Shown: positions 1-9,137 of the stretch, in pieces
Layout: each line of letters opens with the position of its first letter
Numbering within the stretch: the first letter of the stretch is position 1
Translations under genes and position numbers: made by a program
The notes under the pieces: generated by a model
What the model saw: only the letters and a program-made list of their open reading frames with translations
What the model was told of the DNA's origin: nothing
The model's database searches: none
NCBI RefSeq assembly: GCF_008247605.1
Contig: NZ_CP043420.1
Location: forward strand, 2,356,001 to 2,420,000
DNA length: 64,000 nt
Source of the DNA: Kushneria phosphatilytica
GTDB lineage: Bacteria; Pseudomonadota; Gammaproteobacteria; Pseudomonadales; Halomonadaceae
Reading direction: 5' to 3'

Positions 1-1
1 G

Positions 2-133
2 ATCCTGCTGGTCCAGGGAACAGCCTTCAACTGGCCGGATCCGAACCATCTGCGCATTGTGACCCTGCCCTGGGTGGATCAGCTCGAGGATGCCATTGAC
101 CGGCTGGATCGTTTTCTCGCCCGACGTCGATGA
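2..133 (+). CDS. alaA: C-terminal end of alanine-synthesizing aminotransferase AlaA (partial, 5' end outside window)
   Basis: The first 43 codons form an open frame ending in TGA at 131-133. The peptide contains LLVQGTAFNWPDPNHLRIVT, which closely matches the C-terminus of E. coli AlaA, a PLP-dependent transaminase that makes alanine from pyruvate and glutamate. The PLP lysine and the rest of the fold lie upstream of the window. Its place directly before htpX matches the alaA-htpX order in pseudomonads and relatives. Identification rests on the C-terminal segment only. Confidence 0.85.
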   Translation: MLLVQGTAFNWPDPNHLRIVTLPWVDQLEDAIDRLDRFLARRR

Positions 134-158
134 CGCCTAAACCATCCTTAACACATGA

Positions 159-187
159 TTGAAACAAAGCGACACAGGACTTATCTA
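159..187 (+). promoter_or_regulatory. Candidate sigma70-type promoter for htpX
   Basis: TTGAAA (159-164), a 17-base spacer and TATCTA (182-187) lie about 57 bases before the htpX start. The -35 is good and the -10 is weak. HtpX is often under heat-shock or envelope-stress control, but I see no clear sigma32 -10 here. Confidence 0.35.
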
Positions 188-243
188 AGGCGTTAGAAGC
201 GACTTGTGTCGCGACTTCCCAAGCCCTTTCGGAGATCCATCAC

Positions 244-1149
244 ATGATGAGGATTGTCCTTTTTCTGGCCACCAACCTGGCCGTTGTGCTGGTCGCCAGC
301 GTGACCCTGCGCATTCTGGGCGTGGACAGCTATCTCGACGGTGCCGGCGGCCTGAATCTCAACAGTCTGCTGATTTTCTGCTTCATCTTTGGCATGGCAG
401 GATCGCTGATCTCGCTGCTGCTCTCCAAGAAGATGGCCAAAATGAGCACTCGGGCGCGCATCATCGAGCGCCCGGGCAACTCGACCGAACAGTGGTTGAT
501 CAGCACCGTAGGCGAACTCTCCCGAGACGCCGGTATCGAGATGCCCGAGGTCGGCATTTTCCCGGCACGGCAGGCCAACGCTTTTGCGACCGGCTGGAAC
601 AAGAATGCCGCGCTGGTCTGCGTGTCCGAAGGGTTGCTCGAGCAGATGCGCCCCGAGGAAGTACGCGCAGTACTGGGTCACGAGATCGGTCACGTGGCCA
701 ATGGCGACATGGTCACCCTGGCGCTCATCCAGGGGGTGGTAAACGCCTTTGTCATGTTCTTTGCCCGCATTGCCGCCATGGTGCTCGACAACTTCCTGCG
801 CAGTGACGAGGAAGGGGGTGGACTCGGCTTCTTCGGCTATATCGCCGTCGTGTTCGCCTTCGAGATGGTCTTTGGCATCGCCGCCTCGGTGATCGTTGCC
901 TGGTTCTCGCGCTGGCGTGAATATCGCGCCGATGCCGCCGGCGCCCGACTGGCAGGTAGTGGTGCGATGATCAATGCGTTGAACCGCCTCAAGGCGCAGA
1001 AGGATATGCAGGACGAAATGCCGGGCTCAATGACAGCCTTTGCGATCACGACCGGTCAGACTCGTCAGTTCATGGAGAAGCTGTTCGCCAGCCATCCTCC
1101 GCTCGATGATCGCATCCGCGCTCTCAAGGAAGCGGCTTACCGTCAGTAA
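244..1149 (+). CDS. htpX: Membrane-bound zinc metalloprotease HtpX
   Basis: HtpX is an inner-membrane M48 protease that degrades misfolded membrane proteins alongside FtsH. The 301-residue product matches the family length (293 in E. coli) and starts [13 protein letters not shown] like the E. coli protein. Two hydrophobic segments occupy about residues 4-26 and 40-60. The zinc motif HEIGH is at residues 146-150, and further hydrophobic segments follow at about 160-185 and 195-220. GGAGA stands about ten bases before the ATG. It follows alaA with a 110-base gap holding a candidate promoter and ends at a strong terminator, so it is probably transcribed alone. Confidence 0.97.
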   Translation: MMRIVLFLATNLAVVLVASVTLRILGVDSYLDGAGGLNLNSLLIFCFIFGMAGSLISLLLSKKMAKMSTRARIIERPGNSTEQWLISTVGELSRDAGIEMPEVGIFPARQANAFATGWNKNAALVCVSEGLLEQMRPEEVRAVLGHEIGHVANGDMVTLALIQGVVNAFVMFFARIAAMVLDNFLRSDEEGGGLGFFGYIAVVFAFEMVFGIAASVIVAWFSRWREYRADAAGARLAGSGAMINALNRLKAQKDMQDEMPGSMTAFAITTGQTRQFMEKLFASHPPLDDRIRALKEAAYRQ

Positions 1150-1173
1150 ACCGCATCGAATGTGCTTCCTTCC

Positions 1174-1197
1174 GGCCCGCCCCATGGCGGGCCTTTT
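1174..1197 (+). terminator. Rho-independent terminator of htpX
   Basis: GGCCCGCC (1174-1181), loop CCAT and GGCGGGCC (1186-1193) form a perfect 8-bp stem followed by TTTT, 25 bases after the htpX stop. There is no T-run on the other side, so it serves the + strand. pdxB ends convergently at 1208. Confidence 0.85.
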
Positions 1198-1207
1198 CAT
1201 GCTTTGG

Positions 1208-2365
1208 TCAGCCCTGCTTGCCTGCCAGCCGCAGCGAGAAGCCGGCACTGACAATGGTGTCACGCAGATCGCCGGCATTGTGTTTGAGACTGACCCGCAA
1301 CGTCGAAAATTCACGCCGAGGCGGATACTCCTTGCGCATGCGATCAAACCCTTCGGCCATGCCGTAATGACGACGGTAGCGTTCCAGCAGTAGTGCATCG
1401 CGACGAATGTCGTAACATGCCCGGGCACAGAGTGTCAGCGCCTCAAGTGGCGGCGCCCAGCCGGTCAGGGTAATCCGGCGCAGCCAGGAATCCGGCTTGA
1501 GCTGACCAAGCCGCTTGCGAGCGGGCAAACCGAAGTGCCGGCTCATCGCTTCGTGAATCATGTCAGTCCCCAGCATCTTGCCATCCAGGCTGTAGCCGGC
1601 CACATGCGGGGTCGCGATATCCACCAGCCGGCAGAGCGCTTCATCAATATCGGGTTCCTGTTCCCAGACATCCAGAATGACGCGCAGATCGCGCCTGGTT
1701 TCCAGTCGACGACGCAAGGCAGAGGTATCGACACACTCGCCGCGCCCCGCACTGATCAGAATCTGATCAGGCCGCAGGGCGTCAATCCGTTCGGCATTCA
1801 GCAGATGATGGGTGGCATGATCACCGCTTTGTATCAACGGCGTATGCAGGCAGATCACATCGGCACGCTCGATCAGCGTATCGAGATCAACAAAATCCTC
1901 ACGCCCTTCTGCCTCGGCCCGCGGCGGATCACAGATCAGACAGGGCATATCCAGCGCCTCAAGCCTGGCCTGCAAGCGACTGCCTACATTACCGGCCCCC
2001 ACGATCCCCACGGTGCGCGAGTTCAGCGTCTCGCCATCCTGCTCGCTCATCAGCAGCAACCCGGATAGCACATAGTCGACCACGGACTCCGCATTGCTGC
2101 CGGGCGCACTGGCGAAGCCAATACCCTGCTCGCGCAGCCAATCGACATCAACATGGTCAACCCCAATGGTCGCCGTACCCACAAATTTTACCCGTGTTCC
2201 TGCCAGCAAATCGGCATTGACACGCGTCACCGAACGCACCAGCAGCACGTCAGCCTGCATCAGCTGCTCACGGCACATCTGTCTGCCCGGCAGACGCACG
2301 ATCTCGCCATGATCGCCAAAGAACTCCTCAATCAGCGGGATGTTTTCATCCGCCACAATACGCAT
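1208..2365 (-). CDS. pdxB: Erythronate-4-phosphate dehydrogenase PdxB
   Basis: PdxB oxidises 4-phosphoerythronate in the DXP-dependent branch of pyridoxal phosphate synthesis. The protein has the D-2-hydroxyacid dehydrogenase layout and collinear similarity to E. coli PdxB (378 aa). In numbering from the upstream GTG, the Rossmann GAGNVG is at about 124-129, and the catalytic Arg, Glu and His are R209 (SAGRGE), E238 (WEQEPD) and H255 (TPHVAG). The C-terminal PdxB dimerisation domain follows. I chose ATG at 2365 because GGGGAG precedes it well and it aligns with the E. coli start; a GTG one codon upstream (2368) is the alternative. Confidence 0.95.
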   Translation of the reverse strand: MRIVADENIPLIEEFFGDHGEIVRLPGRQMCREQLMQADVLLVRSVTRVNADLLAGTRVKFVGTATIGVDHVDVDWLREQGIGFASAPGSNAESVVDYVLSGLLLMSEQDGETLNSRTVGIVGAGNVGSRLQARLEALDMPCLICDPPRAEAEGREDFVDLDTLIERADVICLHTPLIQSGDHATHHLLNAERIDALRPDQILISAGRGECVDTSALRRRLETRRDLRVILDVWEQEPDIDEALCRLVDIATPHVAGYSLDGKMLGTDMIHEAMSRHFGLPARKRLGQLKPDSWLRRITLTGWAPPLEALTLCARACYDIRRDALLLERYRRHYGMAEGFDRMRKEYPPRREFSTLRVSLKHNAGDLRDTIVSAGFSLRLAGKQG

Positions 2366-2524
2366 CACGCTCCCCTTTTCCGGATTCCGACATGATTGCT
2401 CGATGCACTACAGCGCCATCATACCGATCGACTTTGAGCCCTCTTCCACGGCCTTTACAATCAACGCCTCATGACCGGAGAGCAACATGCCCTGTGGTCT
2501 TCTCTCAACGGTGTGGAGTGACGA

Positions 2525-2809
2525 GTGATCATTCGCTGGGAAAGCGGCCACGACTATGTACTGGTGCATGTCCATCGCGACATGTTTGGCGACTGGATTC
2601 TCAGTCGCGCCTGGGGGCAGATCGGCACCGGCTATGGCGGTCTGCGCCATGCGCTGGCCGAAAGCTTCGACCAGGCCATGACCTGGGTCGACAGCATTGA
2701 CCATATTCAGACCTCCCGCGGTTTCGAAAGGGTATGGAGCAGCGAGGATGACGACACACCCGAAGCCCGCCACGCCCTCGCTCAGCTGAATCAGCTCAGC
2801 GAGCAGTAA
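2525..2809 (+). CDS. Small WGR-like domain protein, function unknown
   Basis: A 94-residue protein starting at GTG with GGAG at 2515-2518. The stretch around residues 24-70 (WILSRAWGQIGT, GGLRHALAESF, then a helix) resembles a compact WGR-type beta-sheet domain, which in larger proteins such as PARPs binds nucleic acid. Here it stands alone with a short acidic tail. It is divergent from pdxB, with a 159-base gap for promoters. I assign no function; the WGR link is a resemblance of pattern. Confidence 0.7.
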   Translation: MIIRWESGHDYVLVHVHRDMFGDWILSRAWGQIGTGYGGLRHALAESFDQAMTWVDSIDHIQTSRGFERVWSSEDDDTPEARHALAQLNQLSEQ

Positions 2810-2915
2810 GCATCCCGCCACTGGCGTCGGGTCGAGCACCAGAAGGGCCAGCCAGCGTCACCAACGTTTGGCATGCTGACTCTCTGCCCGAACAGGAGAC
2901 GGCCCCGGGCGCTGC

Positions 2916-5156
2916 TCATGATTCTTTTCGATGGCGAATCAGGAAGACATGATGAATGTCCGGGCGCCGTTCAAAATCCGGATCCAGCATGGCTTTTGAG
3001 CGCTCTTCCACATGAAAGCGCTCCCGCAGTGCCCCATCGAGTCGAAAGCGACGCTGATTGTTGGAGAACAACAGCGTGCCCTCCGGCGCCAGGAGCGCCA
3101 TGCTCAGTTCAATCAACCGGACATGATCACGCTGCACATCCAGCACCTCTTCCATTTTTTTCGAATTGGAGAAGGTCGGCGGATCAAGAAAGATCAGGTC
3201 AAAGCTGTCACGTGCCTGCGCCAGCCACTGCAGACAGTCGGCACGTACCAGCTGATGGCGACGCTCATCCAGGTGATTGAGCCTGAAGTTCTCCCGCGCC
3301 CAGTCAAGATAGGTATTGGAAAGATCAACACTGACACTTGAACGCGCGCCTCCCAGGGCCGCATGAACGGTTGCCGTAGCGGTATAGCAGAACAGATTGA
3401 GAAAGCGCTGTCCTTTGGCATGTGTCCCCAGCCAGCGGCGCACCGGTCGGTGATCGAGAAACAGTCCGGTATCCAGATAGTCGCGCAGATTGACCAACGC
3501 CCTGATGGGCGATTCCACTACTTCCAGGCGCTGGCCCGACTCAGCCTGTCGCCCGTACTGCGACCGGCCGCTCTGTCGCTGACGACGTTTGAGATGAATG
3601 GCTTCCGGATCTACCTCGAGTACTTCGGGCAGTACCCCCAGAGCCTCCATCAATCTTTTTTCTGCCTGTTGCGGGTCAATCGAGCGCGGCGGCACGTACT
3701 CCTGCACATGTACCCGGTCGGCATAGCAGTCGATCGCCAGTGCATACTCCGGCATGTCGGCATCATAGAGCCGATAGCACTGCTCGCCGCTGCGTCTGAG
3801 CCATTTGGCGAGCCGCTTGCGATTCTTGCGCAGCCGGTTGGCGAACATTTGCGCGCCGGCAGAGTGACGGGCAGGCGCTTCAACCACTGGTGGTGATGCG
3901 CTTTCCTGCTTTTGGGCACCACGCTCTTCTTCGCTGTTTTCCGGCTCATCCGAACGCGCATGGATATCGATCAGCAAAAGCTTGCAATCCAGCTGGCCGT
4001 TCTTCAGCGCGTATTGCCGATGCGCTTTGAGCCCGAGCCGATGACCCAGCTCCGGATTACCGGTAAACAACGCCACCGACCAACCCGGGAAGTGGTGACG
4101 CAATGCACTGCCCAGCTTCTGATAGAGCACTACCAGAGCCGGCAGTTCACCCAAACGCTCCCCATAGGGAGGGTTGGTCATGATCAACCCACCCGGCAGA
4201 TCGCGCATACCATGTGGCTGCGTCAGCGTCTCTGCTTCAGCGACAATGAATGACACCTGATCGGCCAGTCCGGCACGCTCGGCATTACTGCGCGCCGACC
4301 GGATAGTCCGTTTATCGCGATCTCGCCCCTGCAGTACGCTCTGACAGTCCTGACGTCCCTGCTCGGCACGCGCCTCGGCCTGTCGATGGATCTCCTGCCA
4401 GAGTGCTTCATCATGTTGCGCCCAGCCATGAAAACCGAACCGTCGGCGATTCAGATTGGGAGCAATATCACACGCCATCATGGCTGCCTCGATCACCAGT
4501 GTGCCGGAGCCACACATCGGATCGAGCAGCGCTTCACCCCGGGCCGCCCGTTCGGGCCAGTCGGCACGCATCAAAAGCGCGGCCGCCAGATTCTCCTTGA
4601 GCGGAGCCTGGCCACCTTCGCGTCGATAACCACGTAAATGAAGACTGTCGCCACTGAGATCGATCCCCAGTGTCAGGGTGTCGCGATGAAAATGAGCGTG
4701 AATACTGACATCCGCGGTTTTCGGCTCCACCAGCGGACGGCCTCTGCCCGCCGCTCTCATGGCCTCGACCACCCCATCCTTGACACACTGGGCGCCAAAA
4801 CGGGTATGACGGATGCGCTCACTGGTGCCATGGAAATCCACCCGCAGCGTGACCGTTTCATCCATTTCTTCCGGCCAGTCAAACCCCGCTGACGCCCGGG
4901 TAATGGCCACCCCATCCGCCACGCCTTCCACCCGACCGAGCAGGCGAATGATGCGGTTGGCCAGCCGCGACCACAGGCACAGCCGGTAAAGCGTAGCCAG
5001 ATCAGCTCGGCCCATCACGCGGGCACTGGAGGTCTGTGTCACGCTGGCGCCCAGGGCAGTCAGTTCCTCGACCAGAAGACTTTCCACCCCCCAGGGGCAG
5101 GTCGCCATGAAATCCAGCATTGCAACGGTATCGGGTTGTGGGTCAGTAGCGCTCAT
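2916..5156 (-). CDS. rlmL: Fused 23S rRNA methyltransferase RlmKL (m2G2445 and m7G2069)
   Basis: This is the bifunctional enzyme that methylates two guanines in 23S rRNA before subunit assembly. Collinear similarity to E. coli RlmKL (702 aa) runs the whole length. An N-terminal THUMP region is followed by the RlmL domain, with DPMCGSGTL for SAM binding and NPPYGERLG as catalytic motif. The C-terminal RlmK domain contains FLNLFCYTATATVHA and LIFLDPPTFSNS. A charged linker near the domain junction is longer than in E. coli. I prefer ATG at 5156 (746 aa), which has CCGGAG just upstream; an in-frame ATG at 5195 has no Shine-Dalgarno. Confidence 0.95.
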   Translation of the reverse strand: MSATDPQPDTVAMLDFMATCPWGVESLLVEELTALGASVTQTSSARVMGRADLATLYRLCLWSRLANRIIRLLGRVEGVADGVAITRASAGFDWPEEMDETVTLRVDFHGTSERIRHTRFGAQCVKDGVVEAMRAAGRGRPLVEPKTADVSIHAHFHRDTLTLGIDLSGDSLHLRGYRREGGQAPLKENLAAALLMRADWPERAARGEALLDPMCGSGTLVIEAAMMACDIAPNLNRRRFGFHGWAQHDEALWQEIHRQAEARAEQGRQDCQSVLQGRDRDKRTIRSARSNAERAGLADQVSFIVAEAETLTQPHGMRDLPGGLIMTNPPYGERLGELPALVVLYQKLGSALRHHFPGWSVALFTGNPELGHRLGLKAHRQYALKNGQLDCKLLLIDIHARSDEPENSEEERGAQKQESASPPVVEAPARHSAGAQMFANRLRKNRKRLAKWLRRSGEQCYRLYDADMPEYALAIDCYADRVHVQEYVPPRSIDPQQAEKRLMEALGVLPEVLEVDPEAIHLKRRQRQSGRSQYGRQAESGQRLEVVESPIRALVNLRDYLDTGLFLDHRPVRRWLGTHAKGQRFLNLFCYTATATVHAALGGARSSVSVDLSNTYLDWARENFRLNHLDERRHQLVRADCLQWLAQARDSFDLIFLDPPTFSNSKKMEEVLDVQRDHVRLIELSMALLAPEGTLLFSNNQRRFRLDGALRERFHVEERSKAMLDPDFERRPDIHHVFLIRHRKES

Positions 5157-5323
5157 TGGCTCCGGATCATGTGATGCAGGCAATGGACCTGTCATATTTC
5201 TGAAAGGATTAAAAACGGCACATGCTTAGAAGAAAAGAATTTTCGACACCCCGGGGCTACTGGTTGATGATGACAGTGTAGCTACGCAATGCATATGCAG
5301 CTGTCATCCGCGGAACGCAGGCT

Positions 5324-5361
5324 CGCCCGACTGGCCGGGCGGGTGCATAAGTCCCTTATGC
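5324..5361 (+). other. Two consecutive hairpins in the rmf leader
   Basis: CGCCCG/CGGGCG (5324-5329 and 5336-5341) and GCATAAG/CTTATGC (5345-5351 and 5355-5361, loop TCC) form two perfect stems. The second ends one base before the rmf Shine-Dalgarno AAGAGG. This could affect rmf mRNA stability or translation; that is inference. Confidence 0.55.
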
Positions 5362-5374
5362 AAGAGGCAACCCG

Positions 5375-5581
5375 ATGAAGCGACAGAAACGAAACCGTTC
5401 ACAAAAAGCTTATATTCATGGTTACAAGGCCGGCATGTCCGGTCGCTCCAGGGACCAGTGTCCCAGTCAGGACATCAATTTGCGCGAGTACTGGATGAGT
5501 GGCTGGCGCGAAGGCCGTGAGGACAACTGGTCCGGTATGACGGGGATTGCCGGCATTCACAAGAATCCACGCGTACTCTAG
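5375..5581 (+). CDS. rmf: Ribosome modulation factor RMF
   Basis: RMF pairs 70S ribosomes into inactive 100S dimers in stationary phase. The N-terminus MKRQKRNRSQKAYIHGYKAG and the core SGWREGREDN match E. coli RMF (55 aa). This protein is 68 residues, with an extra tail of about 13 residues after the conserved region. The ATG follows AAGAGG. It lies between divergent rlmKL and convergent pyrD, an order also seen in Pseudomonas. The leader can form two hairpins and a strong terminator lies about 100 bases downstream. Confidence 0.95.
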   Translation: MKRQKRNRSQKAYIHGYKAGMSGRSRDQCPSQDINLREYWMSGWREGREDNWSGMTGIAGIHKNPRVL

Positions 5582-5682
5582 TGTCCTCCGATACCCTGTT
5601 GGGCCCCTCGTTATCGCACTGCTCTCTCTTCCCGTGGCCCAGGGGACACCCGCAGAAGCAGTGAAACATCCGATTCAGGGAA

Positions 5683-5708
5683 GGCTCGAACTCATTCGAG
5701 CCTTTTTT
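5683..5708 (+). terminator. Rho-independent terminator downstream of rmf
   Basis: GGCTCGAA, loop CTCA and TTCGAGCC form a perfect 8-bp stem followed by six T (5703-5708). It lies about 100 bases after the rmf stop, so the rmf transcript has a long 3' UTR. No gene was seen at 5582-5682. Confidence 0.9.
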
Positions 5709-5767
5709 CGTTCCATACCCGGACCAGCCCATGAGCAACATTGTGCTTCAGATGTAATTACGCCGGA

Positions 5768-6775
5768 TTACCCGAGCGCTCGGGCACACTCCCCCACCAG
5801 CGCTGGCCCACGATAGATCAGTCCCGTATATAATTGTACCAGGTCGGCACCGGCCTCCCGCTTCTCTCTGGCATCCTCGGCATCGAGAATACCGCCAACG
5901 CCAATAATGGTCATGGTGGGCAGCCGGTCACGCAGCGCCGCGATCACTCGCGTCGAAGCTGCTTTTACCGGTGCCCCGGAGAGTCCTCCGGTCTCTTTGG
6001 CCAGGGGAGAACCCGCCACCGCAGTGCGCGATATCGTGGTATTGGTAGCGATCACGGCTTCCACGCCACTCCCGGCCAGGCAATGCGCTACCAGCTCGAG
6101 TTCCTCATCCGCCATATCGGGGGCAATCTTGACCGCCAGCGGCACATGCCTGCCATTCTGCACGTCCAACCGCATGGCAGTCTCCGAAAGTGCACTCAAC
6201 AAGCGTTGCAGATGATCACCGAACTGCAGGTCACGCAACCCCGGAGTATTGGGTGAGGAGATGTTGACGGTGACATAGTCGGCATGCGCATGCACCACTT
6301 CCAGACAACTCAGGTAGTCGCTAGTGGCATCGGCGACATCAGTCGTCAGGTTCTTGCCGATATTGATACCCAGCACCCCATCGAAATGACGCCGACGAAC
6401 ATGCTCAACCAGCTGCTCGACGCCCCCATTGTTGAATCCCATGCGATTGATGATCGCCTGATGCTCGGGGAGTCTGAACAGCCGCGGCCGGGGATTGCCC
6501 GGCTGAGCCTTCGGCGTCACCGTACCCACCTCAACGAACCCGAATCCCAACGCACCCAGCGCATCGATATGCTCGCCGTCCTTGTCCAGCCCTGCCGCCA
6601 GCCCGACACGATTGGGGAAATGCAGCCCCATCAGTGTTACCGGTGCTTGTACCGCTTCGCCTCCCAGCGCATGGCTCAATCGGCAGCGATAGGCCATATC
6701 CAGCGCCGTCATGGTGATGCCATGAGCAGTTTCGGGATCGAATCGGAACAACAGGGAACGGGCAAGCGAATACAT
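5768..6775 (-). CDS. pyrD: Dihydroorotate dehydrogenase (quinone) PyrD
   Basis: PyrD oxidises dihydroorotate to orotate in pyrimidine synthesis, passing electrons to quinone at the inner membrane (class 2). The product is 335 aa (336 in E. coli) and begins [19 protein letters not shown], the N-terminal membrane-associating helix. [30 protein letters not shown] (with the class 2 catalytic Ser), IATNTT and IGVGGI are all present. A longer open frame continues to 6994 but overlaps the end of the upstream gene; the start at 6775 aligns with the family. The Shine-Dalgarno is weak. Confidence 0.96.
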   Translation of the reverse strand: MYSLARSLLFRFDPETAHGITMTALDMAYRCRLSHALGGEAVQAPVTLMGLHFPNRVGLAAGLDKDGEHIDALGALGFGFVEVGTVTPKAQPGNPRPRLFRLPEHQAIINRMGFNNGGVEQLVEHVRRRHFDGVLGINIGKNLTTDVADATSDYLSCLEVVHAHADYVTVNISSPNTPGLRDLQFGDHLQRLLSALSETAMRLDVQNGRHVPLAVKIAPDMADEELELVAHCLAGSGVEAVIATNTTISRTAVAGSPLAKETGGLSGAPVKAASTRVIAALRDRLPTMTIIGVGGILDAEDAREKREAGADLVQLYTGLIYRGPALVGECARALG

Positions 6776-6809
6776 CTGGGGTCTCGACAGTAGGGATGCA
6801 GCAGTATAC

Positions 6810-6840
6810 GCAGCCGCCATGCTCGCGTCACGGCGGCTGC
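6810..6840 (-). terminator. GC-rich inverted repeat after the 6849-7976 gene
   Basis: GCAGCCGCC (6810-6818) and GGCGGCTGC (6832-6840) form a perfect 9-bp stem with a 13-base loop, just after the stop of the upstream minus-strand gene and before pyrD. No T-run follows, so it is a weak or factor-assisted terminator candidate, or a processing structure. Confidence 0.4.
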
Positions 6841-6848
6841 CTTGCGCT

Positions 6849-7976
6849 TTACTCCTGTTCGACGCGCAGCGTATAGCTGTCGGTACCGGAACGAGCCGAG
6901 CCATATTTCTGACCACTGACACGCACGGTATAAACGCCGGGCTCAAGCTGCTTGCGAATATGGAAGTCGCCATCCAGCCCTTCGCCACTGTCACTGGCGA
7001 CTACCTGACCATCAGCATTGATCACCTCGGCAGAGAGCCGGTAGCTGCCCTGAGTGGCACCAAAGGAGGAGCTTTCCACTACGACATCTCCCGCCTGCAT
7101 GACCTCGAACTTCAGCACGTCGCCCTTCTCGCGAATCGAGACATCGCGCAGCAGCCGGTGCCGCATGGGGGTGGCGTCATTCGACTCGGCAGTCGCGGGA
7201 GCTTCAGCCTGACGGTTGTGGTTCCTGTCAGTGGCAGATGCTGCTGCGCCAGCGTCGCGGTCAGGTGTCGAACTCTCTGCCACGGCCTGCTCCAGCGCCT
7301 GACCACTGGGGCCGGGAGCGTCCGGTAGCGGACTGGGTGACGTTACCTCACTGGCACTACGCTGGGATGCCCCGACACCGGCCGTAGTCGCCTGAGGCGC
7401 CAGCCGTGGCGGATTCGAGGCCTGGCGCCGTTCGTCCTCGGCCGTGGTGGCCCCGGCCGGTGCCAACCGCTCGACCCGATTCTGATCTCCAAGGCCCTCT
7501 TGCCGGTCGAGATTCATAACGCGCACTGTCACACTCTGATGACCATTGCGAGCGGGCCCGCGACTGCGCCCCGTAATGGTCACCGCATACTTGCCCGGCG
7601 CCAGATCTTCACTCATTGCAACGCCGTTGGTACGTTCGCTGCCATCGGCCTGCTCGAGCACCACACCGTTGTCGTTTTTCAGTTCGGCATGCAGATCATA
7701 AGCCCCGGTCTCGCCCGGAAAACCACCAACCGCGATGCGATAGTGCCCCTGTTTGCTCACTTCAAAGTGATGCGTCAGTGGTTTGTCGCCCAGAAAGAGA
7801 CTGCGGCTCTGACGGTCCGAGCTGTTATGAATCGAATCCGAAAAGTCCACCTGTGCTGCGGCCGCCTCGGCACGCTTGAGGGCCGCGCTCTTGTCCGCCA
7901 GTGCTGTCTGGCTGACCAGTACGCCCAGACTTACACCAACTCCCAGTACCAACCGAAATGTCCTGCCTGTCATCAT
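6849..7976 (-). CDS. Exported protein with two PPC-like beta-sandwich repeats, function unknown
   Basis: A 375-residue protein with a signal peptide (hydrophobic about residues 8-24, then ALA-DK). Two related modules of about 90 residues occupy roughly 60-150 and 280-375. The first has [15 protein letters not shown] and [13 protein letters not shown]; the second has [15 protein letters not shown] and [13 protein letters not shown]. They resemble bacterial pre-peptidase C-terminal (PPC) domains. The linker at about 160-275 is rich in Ala, Ser, Pro and charged residues and is probably disordered. No catalytic domain is attached. A periplasmic or surface binding role is inferred from architecture. 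ATG at 7976 was chosen; GTG at 7985 is possible. Confidence 0.75.
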   Translation of the reverse strand: MMTGRTFRLVLGVGVSLGVLVSQTALADKSAALKRAEAAAAQVDFSDSIHNSSDRQSRSLFLGDKPLTHHFEVSKQGHYRIAVGGFPGETGAYDLHAELKNDNGVVLEQADGSERTNGVAMSEDLAPGKYAVTITGRSRGPARNGHQSVTVRVMNLDRQEGLGDQNRVERLAPAGATTAEDERRQASNPPRLAPQATTAGVGASQRSASEVTSPSPLPDAPGPSGQALEQAVAESSTPDRDAGAAASATDRNHNRQAEAPATAESNDATPMRHRLLRDVSIREKGDVLKFEVMQAGDVVVESSSFGATQGSYRLSAEVINADGQVVASDSGEGLDGDFHIRKQLEPGVYTVRVSGQKYGSARSGTDSYTLRVEQE

Positions 7977-8113
7977 CGTTGTCACCGACGGTCCGATTCG
8001 CTCCTCGACGCCCGCAGGACCGCTTGTGCCATGGCAAAAAAGCCATCGCTGCCCACGAGGTCTGCCAAAACCGGCCCAGCATACCAGAGCCGAACGCTGC
8101 TGCGAGGAATTGA

Positions 8114-8995
8114 TTAGCCGGCGCTGGCGTCGACGACAACATGGGCGGCGGCTTCACCGGGCGCCGTCAGTTCTACCCGATCCCCAACGCTGAGCCGGGC
8201 CCCACTGCCCTCGAGAACAACCGCATTCTCGCCGAAGAAGGCCCCCGAGCGCCCGACATGGTGATACCCCATAAGAGTGGCCAGCGGCTCACCCTCCTCA
8301 ACAATTTCGCCACTGCACTGATCCACGGTCGTCACACGACAGCGCTGACAAGGCTTGCAGAGCCAGAGGACAAAATCACGACCTTCCAGGCGCTGATGAT
8401 AATGTTCGGCAAAGGCCTCGACGCCAGCGAGTACAATATTCGGACGAAAACGCGACATGGGCACGGGTCTGTGATGATGGGTTCTCAAGCGCGCATTGAG
8501 ATCCTCGAGCGATTCGCAGGTGGCGATCAGCAGTGGAAATCCATCGGCAAAACCGGTCCGAGCCTCCAGTGACCCCAGTCGCTGCGGATCCACCAGACGG
8601 TGATTGTCCTCGGGGACGCGCTTGAGTCTCAGCGTCTCGCCATGCCACAGGCCCAGCACATCGGTCAGCCAGGCGGCGGCTTCATCCCCCTCATCGACAC
8701 CGGCACAATGATCACGGAATATTTTCAGTGGCTCGGCCGGCCCAGTTGGTCGGCTCAGGGGCACAAACAGATGACGTCGATCAGGGGCACACAGGATAAG
8801 ATGGTAAGTATCGAGATGTACCTCGATGGTTGCCATGATCGGTAACTCGCGCTGGGTAATGAAACGTCCGCTCTCGGTTGTCACCATCCAGCGGCGATCC
8901 AGCGCCAGTCCTTCGCCGGTCAGCTCGACGCTCTCGAGCGCAATGCCGCCCAGCGCCTTGACGGGATAGATGTTGAGCGCAGTGATTTCAGCCAT
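8114..8995 (-). CDS. MOSC domain molybdenum-cofactor protein, YcbX/mARC-like
   Basis: A 293-residue protein with an N-terminal MOSC_N beta-barrel (MAEITALNIYPVKALGG, then RRWMVTT and FITQRELP) and a C-terminal MOSC domain. LCKPCQRCRVTTVD carries the cysteine expected to bind molybdenum in YcbX and mARC proteins, and SRFRPNIVLAG is the conserved strand before it. These enzymes reduce N-hydroxylated bases such as 6-hydroxylaminopurine. E. coli YcbX (369 aa) has an extra C-terminal 2Fe-2S domain that is absent here, so electrons must come from a separate partner. The start at 8995 aligns with the family and follows GGGACC. Confidence 0.88.
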   Translation of the reverse strand: MAEITALNIYPVKALGGIALESVELTGEGLALDRRWMVTTESGRFITQRELPIMATIEVHLDTYHLILCAPDRRHLFVPLSRPTGPAEPLKIFRDHCAGVDEGDEAAAWLTDVLGLWHGETLRLKRVPEDNHRLVDPQRLGSLEARTGFADGFPLLIATCESLEDLNARLRTHHHRPVPMSRFRPNIVLAGVEAFAEHYHQRLEGRDFVLWLCKPCQRCRVTTVDQCSGEIVEEGEPLATLMGYHHVGRSGAFFGENAVVLEGSGARLSVGDRVELTAPGEAAAHVVVDASAG

Positions 8996-9137
8996 GGTCA
9001 GGTCCCGTGATTGTCGTATCGGCGCCTTGCAATGAGCATCCGGCAGCACGTTTTTCTGATACCGTTTTATCAGCGCGGCGAAAGGTGTACAACGCTTCTG
9101 CGCTGCGGTCCCTTATCCCTGTTGCGGAAGATCTGAC

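Noticed and set aside
6776..6994. N-terminal extension of pyrD by 73 codons
   Set aside because: The extension overlaps the end of the upstream gene and has no similarity to dihydroorotate dehydrogenases, whose N-terminus matches the start at 6775.
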